Assembly (NCBI GenBank): GCA_025354795.1
Contig: JANXMF010000154.1
Coordinates: 1 to 41,484 of the forward strand
Reading direction: 5' to 3'
Source: Pseudobdellovibrionaceae bacterium
Lineage (GTDB): Bacteria; Bdellovibrionota; Bdellovibrionia; Bdellovibrionales; UBA1609
DNA length: 41,484 nt
The notes below the pieces were generated by a model. It did no database searches, was not told the origin of the DNA, and was given only the letters and a program-made list of their open reading frames with translations. Both the position numbers and the translations under genes were made by a program. Each line of letters begins with the position of its first letter. The first letter of the stretch is position 1. Shown here in pieces: positions 1 to 8,870 of the stretch.

Positions 1-307
1 CGGAATCCAAGCCCCGGATCACATCTTCCGTTTTTGAATCCGCCGACACAAACATCACCGATACGTATTCATCCTGCGCGCGGAGCTTGGCTAGAGTTTC
101 AAGTCCGTTAAGCCCGGGCATATTCATATCAAGCAGCACTAAATGCGGGCGCCATTCGTTTAGAACTTCGACTCCAATCACGCCAGACTCGGCTTTGCGC
201 ACCTGGTAGCCTTCGTACTCGAGCGAGCGCCCCACCAGGTGTCGGCTGGTGTCGTCATCGTCAACTATCAAGATACGGCGTTTTTCATTGCCCAAACGAT
301 CGCTCAT
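1..307 (-). CDS. Response regulator receiver domain (partial, cut by window start)
   Basis: The first 102 codons read as a CheY-like receiver domain. The acidic pocket is the D16-D19 run after the hydrophobic strand ILIV. The phosphoacceptor is probably D60 in LLDMNMPG, and S88 in FVSAD is the conserved Ser/Thr. The frame runs off the window edge before the conserved Lys, so any output domain is unseen. The start ATG at 305-307 follows AAGGA by 8 nt; this Shine-Dalgarno lies inside the last codons of the oligopeptidase gene, whose stop is only 4 nt upstream. The two genes are therefore probably co-transcribed. The receiver assignment is firm; target and partner kinase are unknown. Confidence 0.9.
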   Translation of the reverse strand, partial: MSDRLGNEKRRILIVDDDDTSRHLVGRSLEYEGYQVRKAESGVIGVEVLNEWRPHLVLLDMNMPGLNGLETLAKLRAQDEYVSVMFVSADSKTEDVIRGLDS

Positions 308-311
308 GAGT

Positions 312-2348
312 CTATTCCTTGATGCCTTCGAGCATGAGGACGAAGGCGTATTCCTTGGCCAACGTTTTCAAAGCCTCAAATCGGCCTGACGCGCCGGAAT
401 GCCCGGCGTCCAATTCAGTGTAGAGCAAAAGTAGATTTTTATCCGTCTTTAACTCGCGCAGTCGCGCCACCCATTTAGCCGGCTCCCAGTATTGCACTTG
501 CGAGTCGTGGTAACCGGTCGTGACCAAAACATTGGGATAGTCGGCGGCTCGAACATTGTCGTATGGAGAGTACTGTTTCATATACATGTACTCCTCCCTG
601 ATGCGCGGATCGCCCCACTCTTTGTACTCGCCGGTGGTGAGAGGAATGGACTCATCGAGCATTGTGGTCAACACATCGACAAAGGGAACCGCGGCAATCA
701 CGCCCTTAAAAAGATCGGGCCGCAAATTCATGACCGCACCCATCAGTAAACCGCCAGCACTGCCCCCCATCATGTGCAGATGCTCGGGGGTCGTGTAGTT
801 TTCAGCGATCAGTTTTTCGGCGCAGCTAGTAAAATCGGTGAAGCTATTCATTTTATGTTTGAGGCGGCCCTGCTCATACCAGTCGCGTCCCATTTCCGAA
901 CCGCCGCGGACGTGGGCGAGCGCAAAAACGAAACCACGATTGACCAGGCTCAGCACGTGACTGCGAAAATAATTGTCGGTGGTGAGACCGTATGAACCGT
1001 ATCCGTAAAGCAGGACGGGATTACGGCCATTGTGGGCCAAGCCCTTTTTGAAAATAAGGGACATGGGGATGGACGCGCCGTCGGCGGCCTTGGCCCAAAT
1101 ACGCTGGTTCTCATAAAGAGCGGCATTGAACCCTGGCACCTCACGCACCTTACGCAGTTTACGGACTTTACTCGTCACTTCTTCATCGTAGACCGAGGGC
1201 GGTTGCACCAACGACTCGTACTTAAACCGGACATAAGAACTTTCGTAATCCGGAAGTCCGAAGGCCGCCACTTCGTAAGCCGGATCCGGAAATTTCAGCA
1301 GCCGGTTTGCGGCCGCTGGCGTTCGGTCGCGCAAGCGCAGCTGGGCGAGCCCGTTTTCGCGCTCACTGATCACCATGTGCTTGGCGTAAACGTCGAGTCC
1401 CTCAAGAAACAGCGCGGGACTATGGCCGATGACCTCCTGCCACTCGCTCTTGTGGGTTGCGGTTAGAGGCGCTTTCATCACACGGAAATTGCGCGCCTGC
1501 CAGTTGGTCAGGATGTAAAAGGCGTCGCCGCCATCGACCACGCTGTATTCATGATCGTTTTCGCGCGGCCAGAAAGTACGCCACGCGCCGCGCGGCTGAT
1601 GCGCGTCTAAAATGCGCCACTCCGACGAGTCGCGCTTTTGGATACTCATCAATAAAAACGAATTTTGTTTAGTCGACTCGATACCGAGGGTGTAGGTCGA
1701 GTCCTTTTCCTCATAGATCAGCTCGGGCTTATGGCCAGACCCCAGTTCATAACGGTAAATTTGGTAAGCGCGCAGAGTCTCGGGGTCTTGGCGCGCGTAA
1801 AATAAAGTTTTATTGTCTGCGGCCCAGGCCAGGTTGGCGGTCACGCCTTCAATCCGGTCCGGCAGTGTCGCGCCGGTAGTGAGATCCTTTATATGGATAT
1901 CGTAAATCCGCCGGCCGACCACATCGATCGCAAAGGCCAGATAGCGCTGATCGGGCGAGGTCTGCGCCTCCCCAAGTTCAAAATATGGATTGCCCCTGGC
2001 CAACTGATTTTCGTCAAGCGTAACTACTTCTGGGGACTCGAGTGTGCCCTTCTTGCGGCAGTGAACGGGATATTCCTGACCCTGATTGTAGCGGCTATAG
2101 TAATAAAAACCGGAATCAAACACCGGCACCGTGCTGTCGTCTTCTTTGATCCGCGCCCGCATCTCAACATAGAGACCATGCTCCAAATCATGCACAGGCT
2201 TGAGAGCTGCAAGCGTACGCTCATTTTCCCCGCGCAAGTATTCCAACACCGGGGCACTGTCGCGCTCGCGCATCCAAAAATAATCATCGCTGCGCCTGTC
2301 CCCATGAATCTCATGAATATGGGGAACTTTTCGAGCTGGTCTAAACAT
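312..2348 (-). CDS. ptrB: Oligopeptidase B (S9A prolyl-oligopeptidase family)
   Basis: The 678-residue product matches the usual length of oligopeptidase B, a cytosolic serine peptidase that cleaves short peptides after basic residues. The N-terminal part (about 1-400) is the beta-propeller half, opening with the family-typical DDYFWMRER. The C-terminal alpha/beta-hydrolase half carries GGSAGG with nucleophile S530, then D615 in GYHDSQV and H650 in DAGHSG, so the catalytic triad is complete. The ATG at 2346-2348 has AAAGGA about 9 nt upstream, supporting this start. The gene diverges from leuS and lies 4 nt upstream of a response regulator gene. No signal peptide is seen. Preference for basic residues is family knowledge, not read from the sequence. 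Confidence 0.93.
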   Translation of the reverse strand: MFRPARKVPHIHEIHGDRRSDDYFWMRERDSAPVLEYLRGENERTLAALKPVHDLEHGLYVEMRARIKEDDSTVPVFDSGFYYYSRYNQGQEYPVHCRKKGTLESPEVVTLDENQLARGNPYFELGEAQTSPDQRYLAFAIDVVGRRIYDIHIKDLTTGATLPDRIEGVTANLAWAADNKTLFYARQDPETLRAYQIYRYELGSGHKPELIYEEKDSTYTLGIESTKQNSFLLMSIQKRDSSEWRILDAHQPRGAWRTFWPRENDHEYSVVDGGDAFYILTNWQARNFRVMKAPLTATHKSEWQEVIGHSPALFLEGLDVYAKHMVISERENGLAQLRLRDRTPAAANRLLKFPDPAYEVAAFGLPDYESSYVRFKYESLVQPPSVYDEEVTSKVRKLRKVREVPGFNAALYENQRIWAKAADGASIPMSLIFKKGLAHNGRNPVLLYGYGSYGLTTDNYFRSHVLSLVNRGFVFALAHVRGGSEMGRDWYEQGRLKHKMNSFTDFTSCAEKLIAENYTTPEHLHMMGGSAGGLLMGAVMNLRPDLFKGVIAAVPFVDVLTTMLDESIPLTTGEYKEWGDPRIREEYMYMKQYSPYDNVRAADYPNVLVTTGYHDSQVQYWEPAKWVARLRELKTDKNLLLLYTELDAGHSGASGRFEALKTLAKEYAFVLMLEGIKE

Positions 2349-2403
2349 AGTGAATAGTCCTTTCGGGCTGTCGTCTGACGATGGTGAATGGCTGCGATTT
2401 TTA

Positions 2404-2442
2404 AGTCAATTTGTTGACTCTGCGCGCCGGGTACATTATTCA
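2404..2442. promoter_or_regulatory. Inverted repeat with TTGACT in the ptrB/leuS divergent region
   Basis: AGTCAA (2404-2409) and TTGACT (2414-2419) form a perfect 6-bp inverted repeat with a 4-nt centre between the two divergent genes. On the plus strand TTGACT resembles a -35 box, and TATTCA at 2437-2442 lies 17 nt downstream but is a poor -10. If used, leuS mRNA would have almost no leader, which fits the absence of a Shine-Dalgarno before 2452. No convincing -10 is seen for the minus direction. Confidence 0.25.
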
Positions 2443-2451
2443 GATTTTTCA

Positions 2452-4833
2452 ATGTCTTATACGCACAATGAGATCGACAAAAAGTGGCAGGAGGCGTGGC
2501 AGAAAGCAGGGTGCTTCCGAGCTGTGGAAGACCCATCCAAGCCCAAATACTATGCGCTCGATATGTTTCCCTATCCCTCAGGCGCAGGTCTTCATGTAGG
2601 ACATTTAGCTTCTTACACCCCGACCGATATCGTGGCCCGCTTTAAACGCGCGAAGGGTTTTCAAGTGTTGCACCCTATGGGCTACGACGCCTTTGGTTTA
2701 CCGGCCGAACAGTATGCAATTCAGACCGGAATTCATCCCGCCGAGACCACCCGCACGGCAATCGAAAACTTTCGCCGCCAGCTGACGTCGTTTGGTTATA
2801 GCTTTGATTGGGGGCGTGAGATTTCCACTTGCGAGCCCGAGTATTACCGCTGGACGCAGTTTATTTTCTTGAAGCTTTTTGAGCGCGGTTTGGCCTATCA
2901 AAAAGAGGTTCCAGTGAACTGGTGCCCGGCTCTGCGCACGGTGCTGGCAAATGAAGAAGTGGTCGACGGCAAGAGCGAGCGCGGCGGTCACCCGGTGGTG
3001 CGGGTGCCAATGAAACAATGGATGCTAAAGATCACGGACTACGCCGAGCGCTTGCTCGAGGGTCTTGAGCGCATCGATTGGCCCGAGCGCGCCAAAGAAG
3101 GCCAGCGCCACTGGATTGGCAAGAGCATCGGCGCGCGGGTGGAGTTCACCATTCACGATCGCGCTGAAAAACTCGAGGTCTTCACCACCCGTCCCGACAC
3201 CATTTATGGCGTGACGTTCATGGTGCTGGCTCCAGAGCATCCTTTGGTGGCGACTTTTACCTCGGCCGCGCAAAAAACCGCGGTGGAAAACTATGTGCAA
3301 AACTCGGCACGAAAAAGCGAAGTGGAACGCAAAGCGGCCACCAGCAAAACCGGCGTTTGGACCGGTGGCTTTGCGCTCAATCCTTTGAACGGTGTACAAA
3401 TTCCGGTGTGGATCGCCGATTACGTTTTGATGGACTACGGCACCGGCGCGATCATGGCGGTTCCAGGGCATGACACCCGCGACTTCGAATTTGCCACCCA
3501 GTTCAAGCTGCCTGTCTTGCGCGTGATCAAGAGCGATCAGGATTTGCCGTTTGAAGGTGAAGGCCAGCTGATGAACTCCAGCGACCTCAATGGCTTGAGT
3601 AAAACTGAAGCGATAGCCAAAATCACGGCGCAGCTCGAAGCCAAGGGCCTTGGTCAAAGCCAAGTTCAATACAAGTTGCGCGATTGGTTGTTTTCGCGCC
3701 AACGCTACTGGGGCGAACCTTTTCCGATCGTGCATATCAACGGGGTTCCCCGTGGCGTGGATCCGTCGGAACTTCCTGTGCTCCTGCCACAGGTCGCCGA
3801 TTACGAGCCGACCGAAAAGGGCGAACCGCCACTGGCGAGAGTCAAAGCGTTCGTGAATTACACCGACCCCCGCACCGGCGAAACCGGCCGCCGCGACACC
3901 GACACCATGCCTGGCTCGGCCGGCTCTTCGTGGTACTTTCTTCGCTATACGGATCCGCACAACCGCCAAGAACCGTTTGCCTTTGCCGCGCAAAAATACT
4001 GGATGCCAGTGGATCTTTATGTGGGCGGCAGTGAACATACCGTGGGTCACCTGCTCTACGCCCGCTTTTGGCAAAAAGTTTTGTTTGATGCCGGCCTGGT
4101 CACTCATGACGAGCCCATTTTGAAATTGGCCCACCAAGGTACGGTCATGGGTCCCGACGGTCAGCGGATGTCCAAATCTCGGGGGAATGTGGTCAATCCG
4201 GATGACGTGCGCACGGAGTACGGCGCCGACGCCACTCGCATGTACGTCAGTTTTCTCGGACCCTTTGACAAAGATAAACCCTGGTCCACCACGGGGATCG
4301 CGGGCGTGCGCCGCTTTCTCGACCGCGTGTGGCGCTTGGGAGCGTCCGATTTTGCCACTGAAATTCCCGATTCCTTAGACCGAATGTTGCATAAGACCAT
4401 TAAAAAGGTCGGCGACGATTATGAGGCACTGAGCTTCAACACCGCCATCAGCGCCATGATGATTTTGGTCAACGAAATGTACAGCGTGAAGGCTCCCTCC
4501 AAAGCCGCGCTGAAGACGCTCACCCAACTCTTGGCGCCGCTTGCCCCTCACCTGGCCGAAGAAATGTGGCAGCAACTCGGAGGCGAAGACTTTGTGAGCC
4601 TGGCTCCGTGGCCTTCCTACGACCCCGCACGCATCACCGACGATGTGATCAGCATGGGCGTGCAAATCAATGGCAAAACTCGCGCGACGATTGAACTCAG
4701 CCCCACCGCCAGCGAATCCGACGCTTTGTCCTTGGCACAAGCGCAAAATTCTGTGAAAAATGCGTTGGATGGAAAAACAGTTGTAAAAGTTATCTATAAA
4801 CCCAGTAAGATTCTGAACATTATCGTCAAATGA
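2452..4833 (+). CDS. leuS: Leucyl-tRNA synthetase
   Basis: This class I aminoacyl-tRNA synthetase attaches leucine to tRNA-Leu. The HIGH signature is HVGH at 48-51 after MFPYPSGAGL, the CP1 editing-domain signature GTGAIMAVPGHDTRD is present, and the KMSKS signature is RMSKS at about 572-576. The anticodon-binding and C-terminal domains follow, ending in VQINGKTR. From this start the protein is 793 residues, slightly short of the common 800-860. An in-frame ATG at 2350 would add 34 unconserved residues and place the start next to the divergent ptrB start, so I prefer 2452, where MSYTHNEIDKKWQ begins the usual alignment. No clear Shine-Dalgarno precedes it. The stop overlaps an upstream speA start codon. 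Confidence 0.96.
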   Translation: MSYTHNEIDKKWQEAWQKAGCFRAVEDPSKPKYYALDMFPYPSGAGLHVGHLASYTPTDIVARFKRAKGFQVLHPMGYDAFGLPAEQYAIQTGIHPAETTRTAIENFRRQLTSFGYSFDWGREISTCEPEYYRWTQFIFLKLFERGLAYQKEVPVNWCPALRTVLANEEVVDGKSERGGHPVVRVPMKQWMLKITDYAERLLEGLERIDWPERAKEGQRHWIGKSIGARVEFTIHDRAEKLEVFTTRPDTIYGVTFMVLAPEHPLVATFTSAAQKTAVENYVQNSARKSEVERKAATSKTGVWTGGFALNPLNGVQIPVWIADYVLMDYGTGAIMAVPGHDTRDFEFATQFKLPVLRVIKSDQDLPFEGEGQLMNSSDLNGLSKTEAIAKITAQLEAKGLGQSQVQYKLRDWLFSRQRYWGEPFPIVHINGVPRGVDPSELPVLLPQVADYEPTEKGEPPLARVKAFVNYTDPRTGETGRRDTDTMPGSAGSSWYFLRYTDPHNRQEPFAFAAQKYWMPVDLYVGGSEHTVGHLLYARFWQKVLFDAGLVTHDEPILKLAHQGTVMGPDGQRMSKSRGNVVNPDDVRTEYGADATRMYVSFLGPFDKDKPWSTTGIAGVRRFLDRVWRLGASDFATEIPDSLDRMLHKTIKKVGDDYEALSFNTAISAMMILVNEMYSVKAPSKAALKTLTQLLAPLAPHLAEEMWQQLGGEDFVSLAPWPSYDPARITDDVISMGVQINGKTRATIELSPTASESDALSLAQAQNSVKNALDGKTVVKVIYKPSKILNIIVK

Positions 4834-4856
4834 CGACTAGAGGAGCGGACAAGCCA

Positions 4857-6881
4857 ATGAGCGAATGGAATACCAAGAAATCGGCGGACCTTTACGGCAT
4901 CAATTATTGGGGAGCCAATTTTTACGGGATCAATGAACAGGGCCACGTCGAAGTGAAGCCGGCCGGCGAAAAAGGTCCGGGACTCGATCTTTACAACCTC
5001 GTGCAAGATCTGCAAGAGCGCGGAATCCGGCTTCCGATCCTGCTGCGTTTTCCGGACATTATTAAAGCCCGCATTGAATTGCTCAACGGCTGTTTTTCGC
5101 GCGCCATTGAGGAGGCAAAATACACCGGTGTCTATCGCGGCGTTTATCCGATCAAAGTGAACCAACAAAAGCATCTGGTTGAAGAAATTCTGGAGTTCGG
5201 TCAATTTCACCGCATGGGTCTTGAGGCGGGAAGCAAGCCCGAGCTATTGATCAGCTTGGCGCATATGGATACGCCCAATGCTTTGATTATTTGCAATGGC
5301 TTTAAGGATCAAGAGTACATTGAGATGGCGCTCATCTCGCAGAAGCTCGGTCGCAATACGTTCATCGTGATCGACCGCTATTCGGAATTGCAAATGGTGA
5401 TCAACGCCTCCAAACGCTTGGACATCCGGCCGAAGATCGGCTTTCGCGCCAAGCTCAATACTCCGAGCAGCGGACGCTGGGCCGAAACCTCCGGCGCAAA
5501 ATCGAAGTTCGGCCTGACCCCGTCGGAGATTGTCCGCGGCGTCGAAACGCTCCGGACTGAAAACATGCTCGATTGCCTGCAGCTGATTCATTTTCATATT
5601 GGTTCGCAAATTCCCTCGATTCAGGCCATCAAAGCCGCGGTCAAGGAAGGGGCGCGCTTCTTCACTGAGATCTATGCCATGGGCGCAAACCTCAAATACA
5701 TCGATGTGGGTGGTGGTTTGGGCGTGGATTACGACGGCTCCGGTCGCTCCGATAGCTCGACCAATTACTCGGAGCAAGAGTACGCCAACGACATCGTGGC
5801 CATATTGCAATCGATCTGCGACGAGAAGAAGATTCCCCACCCCGATATCATTTCGGAGTCGGGCCGCGCGCTGGTGGCCCATTCGACCGCGTTGATTTTC
5901 GATGTTCTCGGACATAGCGAAGTCACGCTGCGCGACCTGGTGCTGCCAAATGTCGAAAAGGAATCCCGCCTGGTGCAGGACCTATGGGATATCTACCGCT
6001 CGCTCAACAAAGAGAACATCAACGAGTACTACAACGATTTGATCGAGAAAAAGCGCGACACTTTGCAACTCTTCACTTATGGAGTGTTGAGCCTCGAGCA
6101 ACGCGCCAAGGCCGAGGATCTGTTCCGCGCCATCGCCACCCGCATTGTTGATATTGCCCGCGGCAACAATGAGATGGAAGACATCCGTTATTCCCTCGAG
6201 CAAGAACTCTCGGACACTTATTTCTGTAACTTCTCGGTGTTTCAGTCGCTGCCCGACTCGTGGGCCATTGACCAATTGTTCCCTATTTTGCCGATTCACC
6301 GCTTGCAGGAGCGGCCCGAACGGCGCGCGATCTTAGTCGATCTCACCTGTGATTCCGACGGTCACATTACTAATTTCATCGACGCCGAAACCGGCGGCGA
6401 ACAAAAATACCTGGAAGTTCATGGCATCGAGCCCGGCCAGTCTTATTACATGGGCGTATTCTTGACCGGCGCCTACCAAGAAATTCTAGGCGATTTACAT
6501 AATTTGTTTGGTGACACCGACGCAGTTCACGTTTCACTCAACGAAAGCGGATACCAGATTGATCACGTGGTTGAAGGCGACGACGTCAAAGAAGTTTTGG
6601 CCTATGTCGAGTATCACCGCGCCGATCTGCTCGAGCGCGTGCGCAAGGCTACTGAGAGCAGCATTTTAAAAGGTTCGATATCGCGCTATGAGGCCCGTCT
6701 CTTGCTCGAGCACTATGAGCGCGGACTTTCAAGCTACACTTACTTAACGGAAGAATCGGCAATGCCCTTTTTTCCCCAAAAAAAGGAACAGACCAATGGC
6801 AACATCACGGCCGGGACCGATCACCCAGTTTATAAACCAGCATTTCCGTCACTTCAATTCAGCGACTCTGAAAGACGCTAG
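4857..6881 (+). CDS. speA: Biosynthetic arginine decarboxylase (PLP-dependent, SpeA type)
   Basis: It decarboxylates L-arginine to agmatine, the first step of the agmatine route to putrescine. The PLP-binding lysine is K100 in GVYPIKVNQ, and the family blocks SWAIDQLFPILP, DLTCDSDG and GAYQEILGDLHNLFGD are all present. The product is 674 residues, against 658 for E. coli SpeA. I chose the ATG at 4857 because AGGAG lies 11 nt upstream; an ATG at 4830 overlaps the leuS stop as ATGA and would add 9 residues. The homologous core seems to end near GLSSYTYLTEE, leaving about 40 extra residues. The last 86 nt overlap the start of the next gene in another frame. Probable operon leuS-speA-DHS-like. 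Confidence 0.94.
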   Translation: MSEWNTKKSADLYGINYWGANFYGINEQGHVEVKPAGEKGPGLDLYNLVQDLQERGIRLPILLRFPDIIKARIELLNGCFSRAIEEAKYTGVYRGVYPIKVNQQKHLVEEILEFGQFHRMGLEAGSKPELLISLAHMDTPNALIICNGFKDQEYIEMALISQKLGRNTFIVIDRYSELQMVINASKRLDIRPKIGFRAKLNTPSSGRWAETSGAKSKFGLTPSEIVRGVETLRTENMLDCLQLIHFHIGSQIPSIQAIKAAVKEGARFFTEIYAMGANLKYIDVGGGLGVDYDGSGRSDSSTNYSEQEYANDIVAILQSICDEKKIPHPDIISESGRALVAHSTALIFDVLGHSEVTLRDLVLPNVEKESRLVQDLWDIYRSLNKENINEYYNDLIEKKRDTLQLFTYGVLSLEQRAKAEDLFRAIATRIVDIARGNNEMEDIRYSLEQELSDTYFCNFSVFQSLPDSWAIDQLFPILPIHRLQERPERRAILVDLTCDSDGHITNFIDAETGGEQKYLEVHGIEPGQSYYMGVFLTGAYQEILGDLHNLFGDTDAVHVSLNESGYQIDHVVEGDDVKEVLAYVEYHRADLLERVRKATESSILKGSISRYEARLLLEHYERGLSSYTYLTEESAMPFFPQKKEQTNGNITAGTDHPVYKPAFPSLQFSDSERR

Positions 6882-7776
6882 CGAGGCCTACAACAGCCAC
6901 CTTGAAAATGGCGGTAAAATGATGGTGACCTTAGCTGGCGCGATGAGTTCCGCCGAGCTGGGCCTGTCGCTGGCCGAGATGATCCGCAACGATAAGATCC
7001 ATGCCATTTCCTGCACCGGCGCCAACTTGGAGGAAGACGTTTTCAATTTGGTGGCGCACGAAGATTATGTGCGTATCCCGAATTGGCGCGAGCTGACTCC
7101 GGATCAGGAAATGGAACTTCTTTCGAAGCACTTGAACCGGGTGACGGACACCTGCATTCCAGAGGAGCAAGCCATACGCCGCATCGAAGGTCATATCCTC
7201 AAAAAATGGGAAGCGGCGACCAAAGCCGGTGAGGCCTATTTTCCCCACCAGTATTTTTATCAAATCCTGTTGGACGGTTCGCTCGAAAAATCATATCAAA
7301 TCGATCCGAAAAATTCGTGGCTGCTCGCTGCCGCCCAAAAAAATCTGCCGATGGTGGTACCCGGCTGGGAAGATTCCACTCTCGGCAATATTTTCGCCGG
7401 TCATTTAATGCGCGAGACGATAAATAAAAATTGTTTGCGAATTGGCCCTGAGTACATGGTCGAGCTCGCCAAGTGGTATATGAAGACCGAAAACCAACAA
7501 GGCATCGGCTTTTTTCAAATCGGCGGCGGCATCGCCGGTGACTTCCCGATCTGTGTCGTCCCCATGCTGGAGCAAGACATGGAGCGCTCAACGCCGAAGT
7601 GGTCTTACTTTTGTCAAATCAGCGATTCGACCACATCCTACGGTTCTTACTCGGGTGCCGTGCCCAACGAAAAGATCACGTGGGGCAAACTGGATAAAAG
7701 CTCCAAGCGCTTTATTATTGAGTCCGACGCCTCGATCGTGGCGCCGCTAGTGTTCGCTTATATTTTGGGCTGGTAA
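6796..7776 (+). CDS. Deoxyhypusine synthase-like protein (DHS family)
   Basis: The 326-residue product is a member of the deoxyhypusine synthase fold family. The stretch around TLAGAMSSAELG (NAD-binding region) and SGAVPNEKITWGKL match the family. K298 in WGKL corresponds to the lysine that carries the aminobutyl imine in eukaryotic DHS. True DHS modifies eIF5A, which bacteria lack, so the substrate must differ; relatives are known that transfer the aminobutyl group to putrescine to make homospermidine. The start is well supported by AAGGA 8 nt upstream, although it lies 86 nt inside speA. Co-location with arginine decarboxylase points to polyamine biosynthesis. The family call is firm; the reaction is inference. 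Confidence 0.87.
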   Translation: MATSRPGPITQFINQHFRHFNSATLKDASEAYNSHLENGGKMMVTLAGAMSSAELGLSLAEMIRNDKIHAISCTGANLEEDVFNLVAHEDYVRIPNWRELTPDQEMELLSKHLNRVTDTCIPEEQAIRRIEGHILKKWEAATKAGEAYFPHQYFYQILLDGSLEKSYQIDPKNSWLLAAAQKNLPMVVPGWEDSTLGNIFAGHLMRETINKNCLRIGPEYMVELAKWYMKTENQQGIGFFQIGGGIAGDFPICVVPMLEQDMERSTPKWSYFCQISDSTTSYGSYSGAVPNEKITWGKLDKSSKRFIIESDASIVAPLVFAYILGW

Positions 7777-8069
7777 TCGATTAATCCTGACACTTGGTTT
7801 TGGTGAACGGATAATTGATGAAGAATTGCATGCGTTCGCTATTCATGGTGGACCCCTGTGGGCGAATTAACTTTTCTTGTTCAACACGAATGTGTGGAAT
7901 TGACGCCGCGGTTTGATCGCCACCCCCATGATTCATCTCCAATTACTACATCTTGATCGGGTTTTTGCAGTCAAAAACCGGATTGGCAAAATTAAAATCA
8001 AGCCATTGCCGATATGAAAGCCGGTCGATCCCCAAGCCGGAACAGATTCAAACGCAAGAGGCTCAGTCT
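7777..8069. other. 293-bp stretch without a clear intact gene
   Basis: Between the DHS-like stop and the end of the minus-strand Pro-rich gene there is no long conserved frame. The minus strand holds protein-like fragments interrupted by stops (see the candidate pseudogene entry). A perfect 8-bp hairpin, GGTTTTTG (7960-7967) and CAAAAACC (7972-7979) with loop CAGT, lies here. It has no following T-tract on either strand, so it is at best a weak terminator. Confidence 0.5.
7781..7936 (-). pseudogene. Small open frame (51 aa), possibly the end of a degraded gene
   Basis: On the minus strand an ATG at 7934-7936 opens 51 codons ending in TAA at 7781-7783; the C-terminus is MQFFINYPFTKTKCQD. Directly upstream in the same frame are two consecutive stops (TAG TAA, 7943-7948), preceded by another protein-like stretch ending NFANPVFDCKNPIKM. 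A different frame just upstream reads TEPLAFESVPAWGSTGFHIGNG. The pattern suggests a frameshifted and interrupted gene following the Pro-rich gene, but a genuine small protein or chance frames remain possible. GGAG touches the ATG, so it is not a good Shine-Dalgarno. I recognise no family. Confidence 0.3.
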
Positions 8070-8870
8070 TTAGTACCTACTAAAATTCCGCTCGAAAAAT
8101 TCATCGACTGCACGCCGGTCCAACGGCATATTGCGGGTCCGCCGACGGCTGAGTTCTTCGTTCAATTGCTGATCCGTCCACCGCCGTCGCGCGGGCGGAA
8201 GGTCGGTCCTTAGTGGGGGTTCCACGTAGCGTGGGGGCGCCAAACTGTCAGGCGGGGTAGACGGGGGACGTCCCAAGGGCGTGGGAGGTGGAAGCGGGGG
8301 CTCACGGTTCGAGGGCGGTGTCACCGCTTCTTGTCTTCGCAGCGGGGCTGTTTCGGTGACCGGGGTGGGAGTCGCTTTGCGGCCGGCCACTGCACGCACG
8401 TGGCCCAGCTCGATCTGATCCAGAAAATTGTGGAGTGTCCATTTTGGATAATCATTAAAAAACTGCACCATGGTCTGCAGCGAAGTCTCCGTATTATTGT
8501 CCTTGTTTAGCGCCGTCATGGCCTGATCGAGGTAGCTAATCATCGTGCCCTTGGGCGTCCCAATCGGTTTCGCATTCAGTGGACGGTAAATGGAGTTTTC
8601 GAGCTTTAAAACATAAAGCGTGCCCATCTCTTCGCTGTCCAAGGCGATAAGGAGAGTCGCGTAATTGCCGTAAACCTGGACTGCGGCCATCACCTGACCC
8701 GAACGCACTTGCTTTTCCGCGAGTGAACCCGAAAGAACTACAGGCTTATCCTTTGGACCGACGGTGAGCTGGAAAGTGGAGTTCGCCCGCGGCGTAAAGC
8801 TCTGAAATTCGGTCGCGGCTAGCGCTAGCGAGGATTGCAGTAGCAGGTAAACAAGCAAGAGTCGTAGCAT
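8070..8870 (-). CDS. Secreted hypothetical protein with Pro-rich tail
   Basis: I do not recognise a named family. The 266-residue product begins with a signal peptide, MLRLLLVYLLLQSSLALAA, probably cleaved near residue 18-19, so it should be periplasmic or exported. Residues 20-160 look like a compact domain with beta-strand-rich segments (VVLSGSL, ATLLIALDSEEMGTLYVLKL). Residues about 167-226 are very proline-rich (PPLPPPTP, STPPDSLAPP), and the tail 227-266 is highly charged (RRRWTDQQ...SRRRTRNM). The start at 8870 follows CGGAGG with 7-nt spacing; a longer frame to 8951 would put 27 unlikely residues before the signal peptide. The tail may act as a flexible envelope linker, which is inference. 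Confidence 0.7.
   Translation of the reverse strand: MLRLLLVYLLLQSSLALAATEFQSFTPRANSTFQLTVGPKDKPVVLSGSLAEKQVRSGQVMAAVQVYGNYATLLIALDSEEMGTLYVLKLENSIYRPLNAKPIGTPKGTMISYLDQAMTALNKDNNTETSLQTMVQFFNDYPKWTLHNFLDQIELGHVRAVAGRKATPTPVTETAPLRRQEAVTPPSNREPPLPPPTPLGRPPSTPPDSLAPPRYVEPPLRTDLPPARRRWTDQQLNEELSRRRTRNMPLDRRAVDEFFERNFSRY

Noticed and set aside
2350-2451. Longer LeuS N-terminus from an ATG at 2350
   Set aside because: The extra 34 residues do not look like LeuS, and the DNA contains the divergent promoter region and the ptrB ribosome site.
3025-4137. Long minus-strand open frame (370 codons) opposite leuS
   Set aside because: It lies wholly inside the conserved leuS coding region and its translation is low-complexity, basic and His-rich, as expected of an antisense shadow.
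5244-5915. Minus-strand open frame of 223 codons opposite speA
   Set aside because: Shadow of a strongly conserved gene; no ribosome site and no recognisable domain.
7960-7979. Hairpin GGTTTTTG/CAAAAACC as terminator of the speA operon
   Set aside because: It lies about 185 nt after the stop, the stem is mostly A-T and no T-tract follows; it also sits within the protein-like minus-strand fragment.
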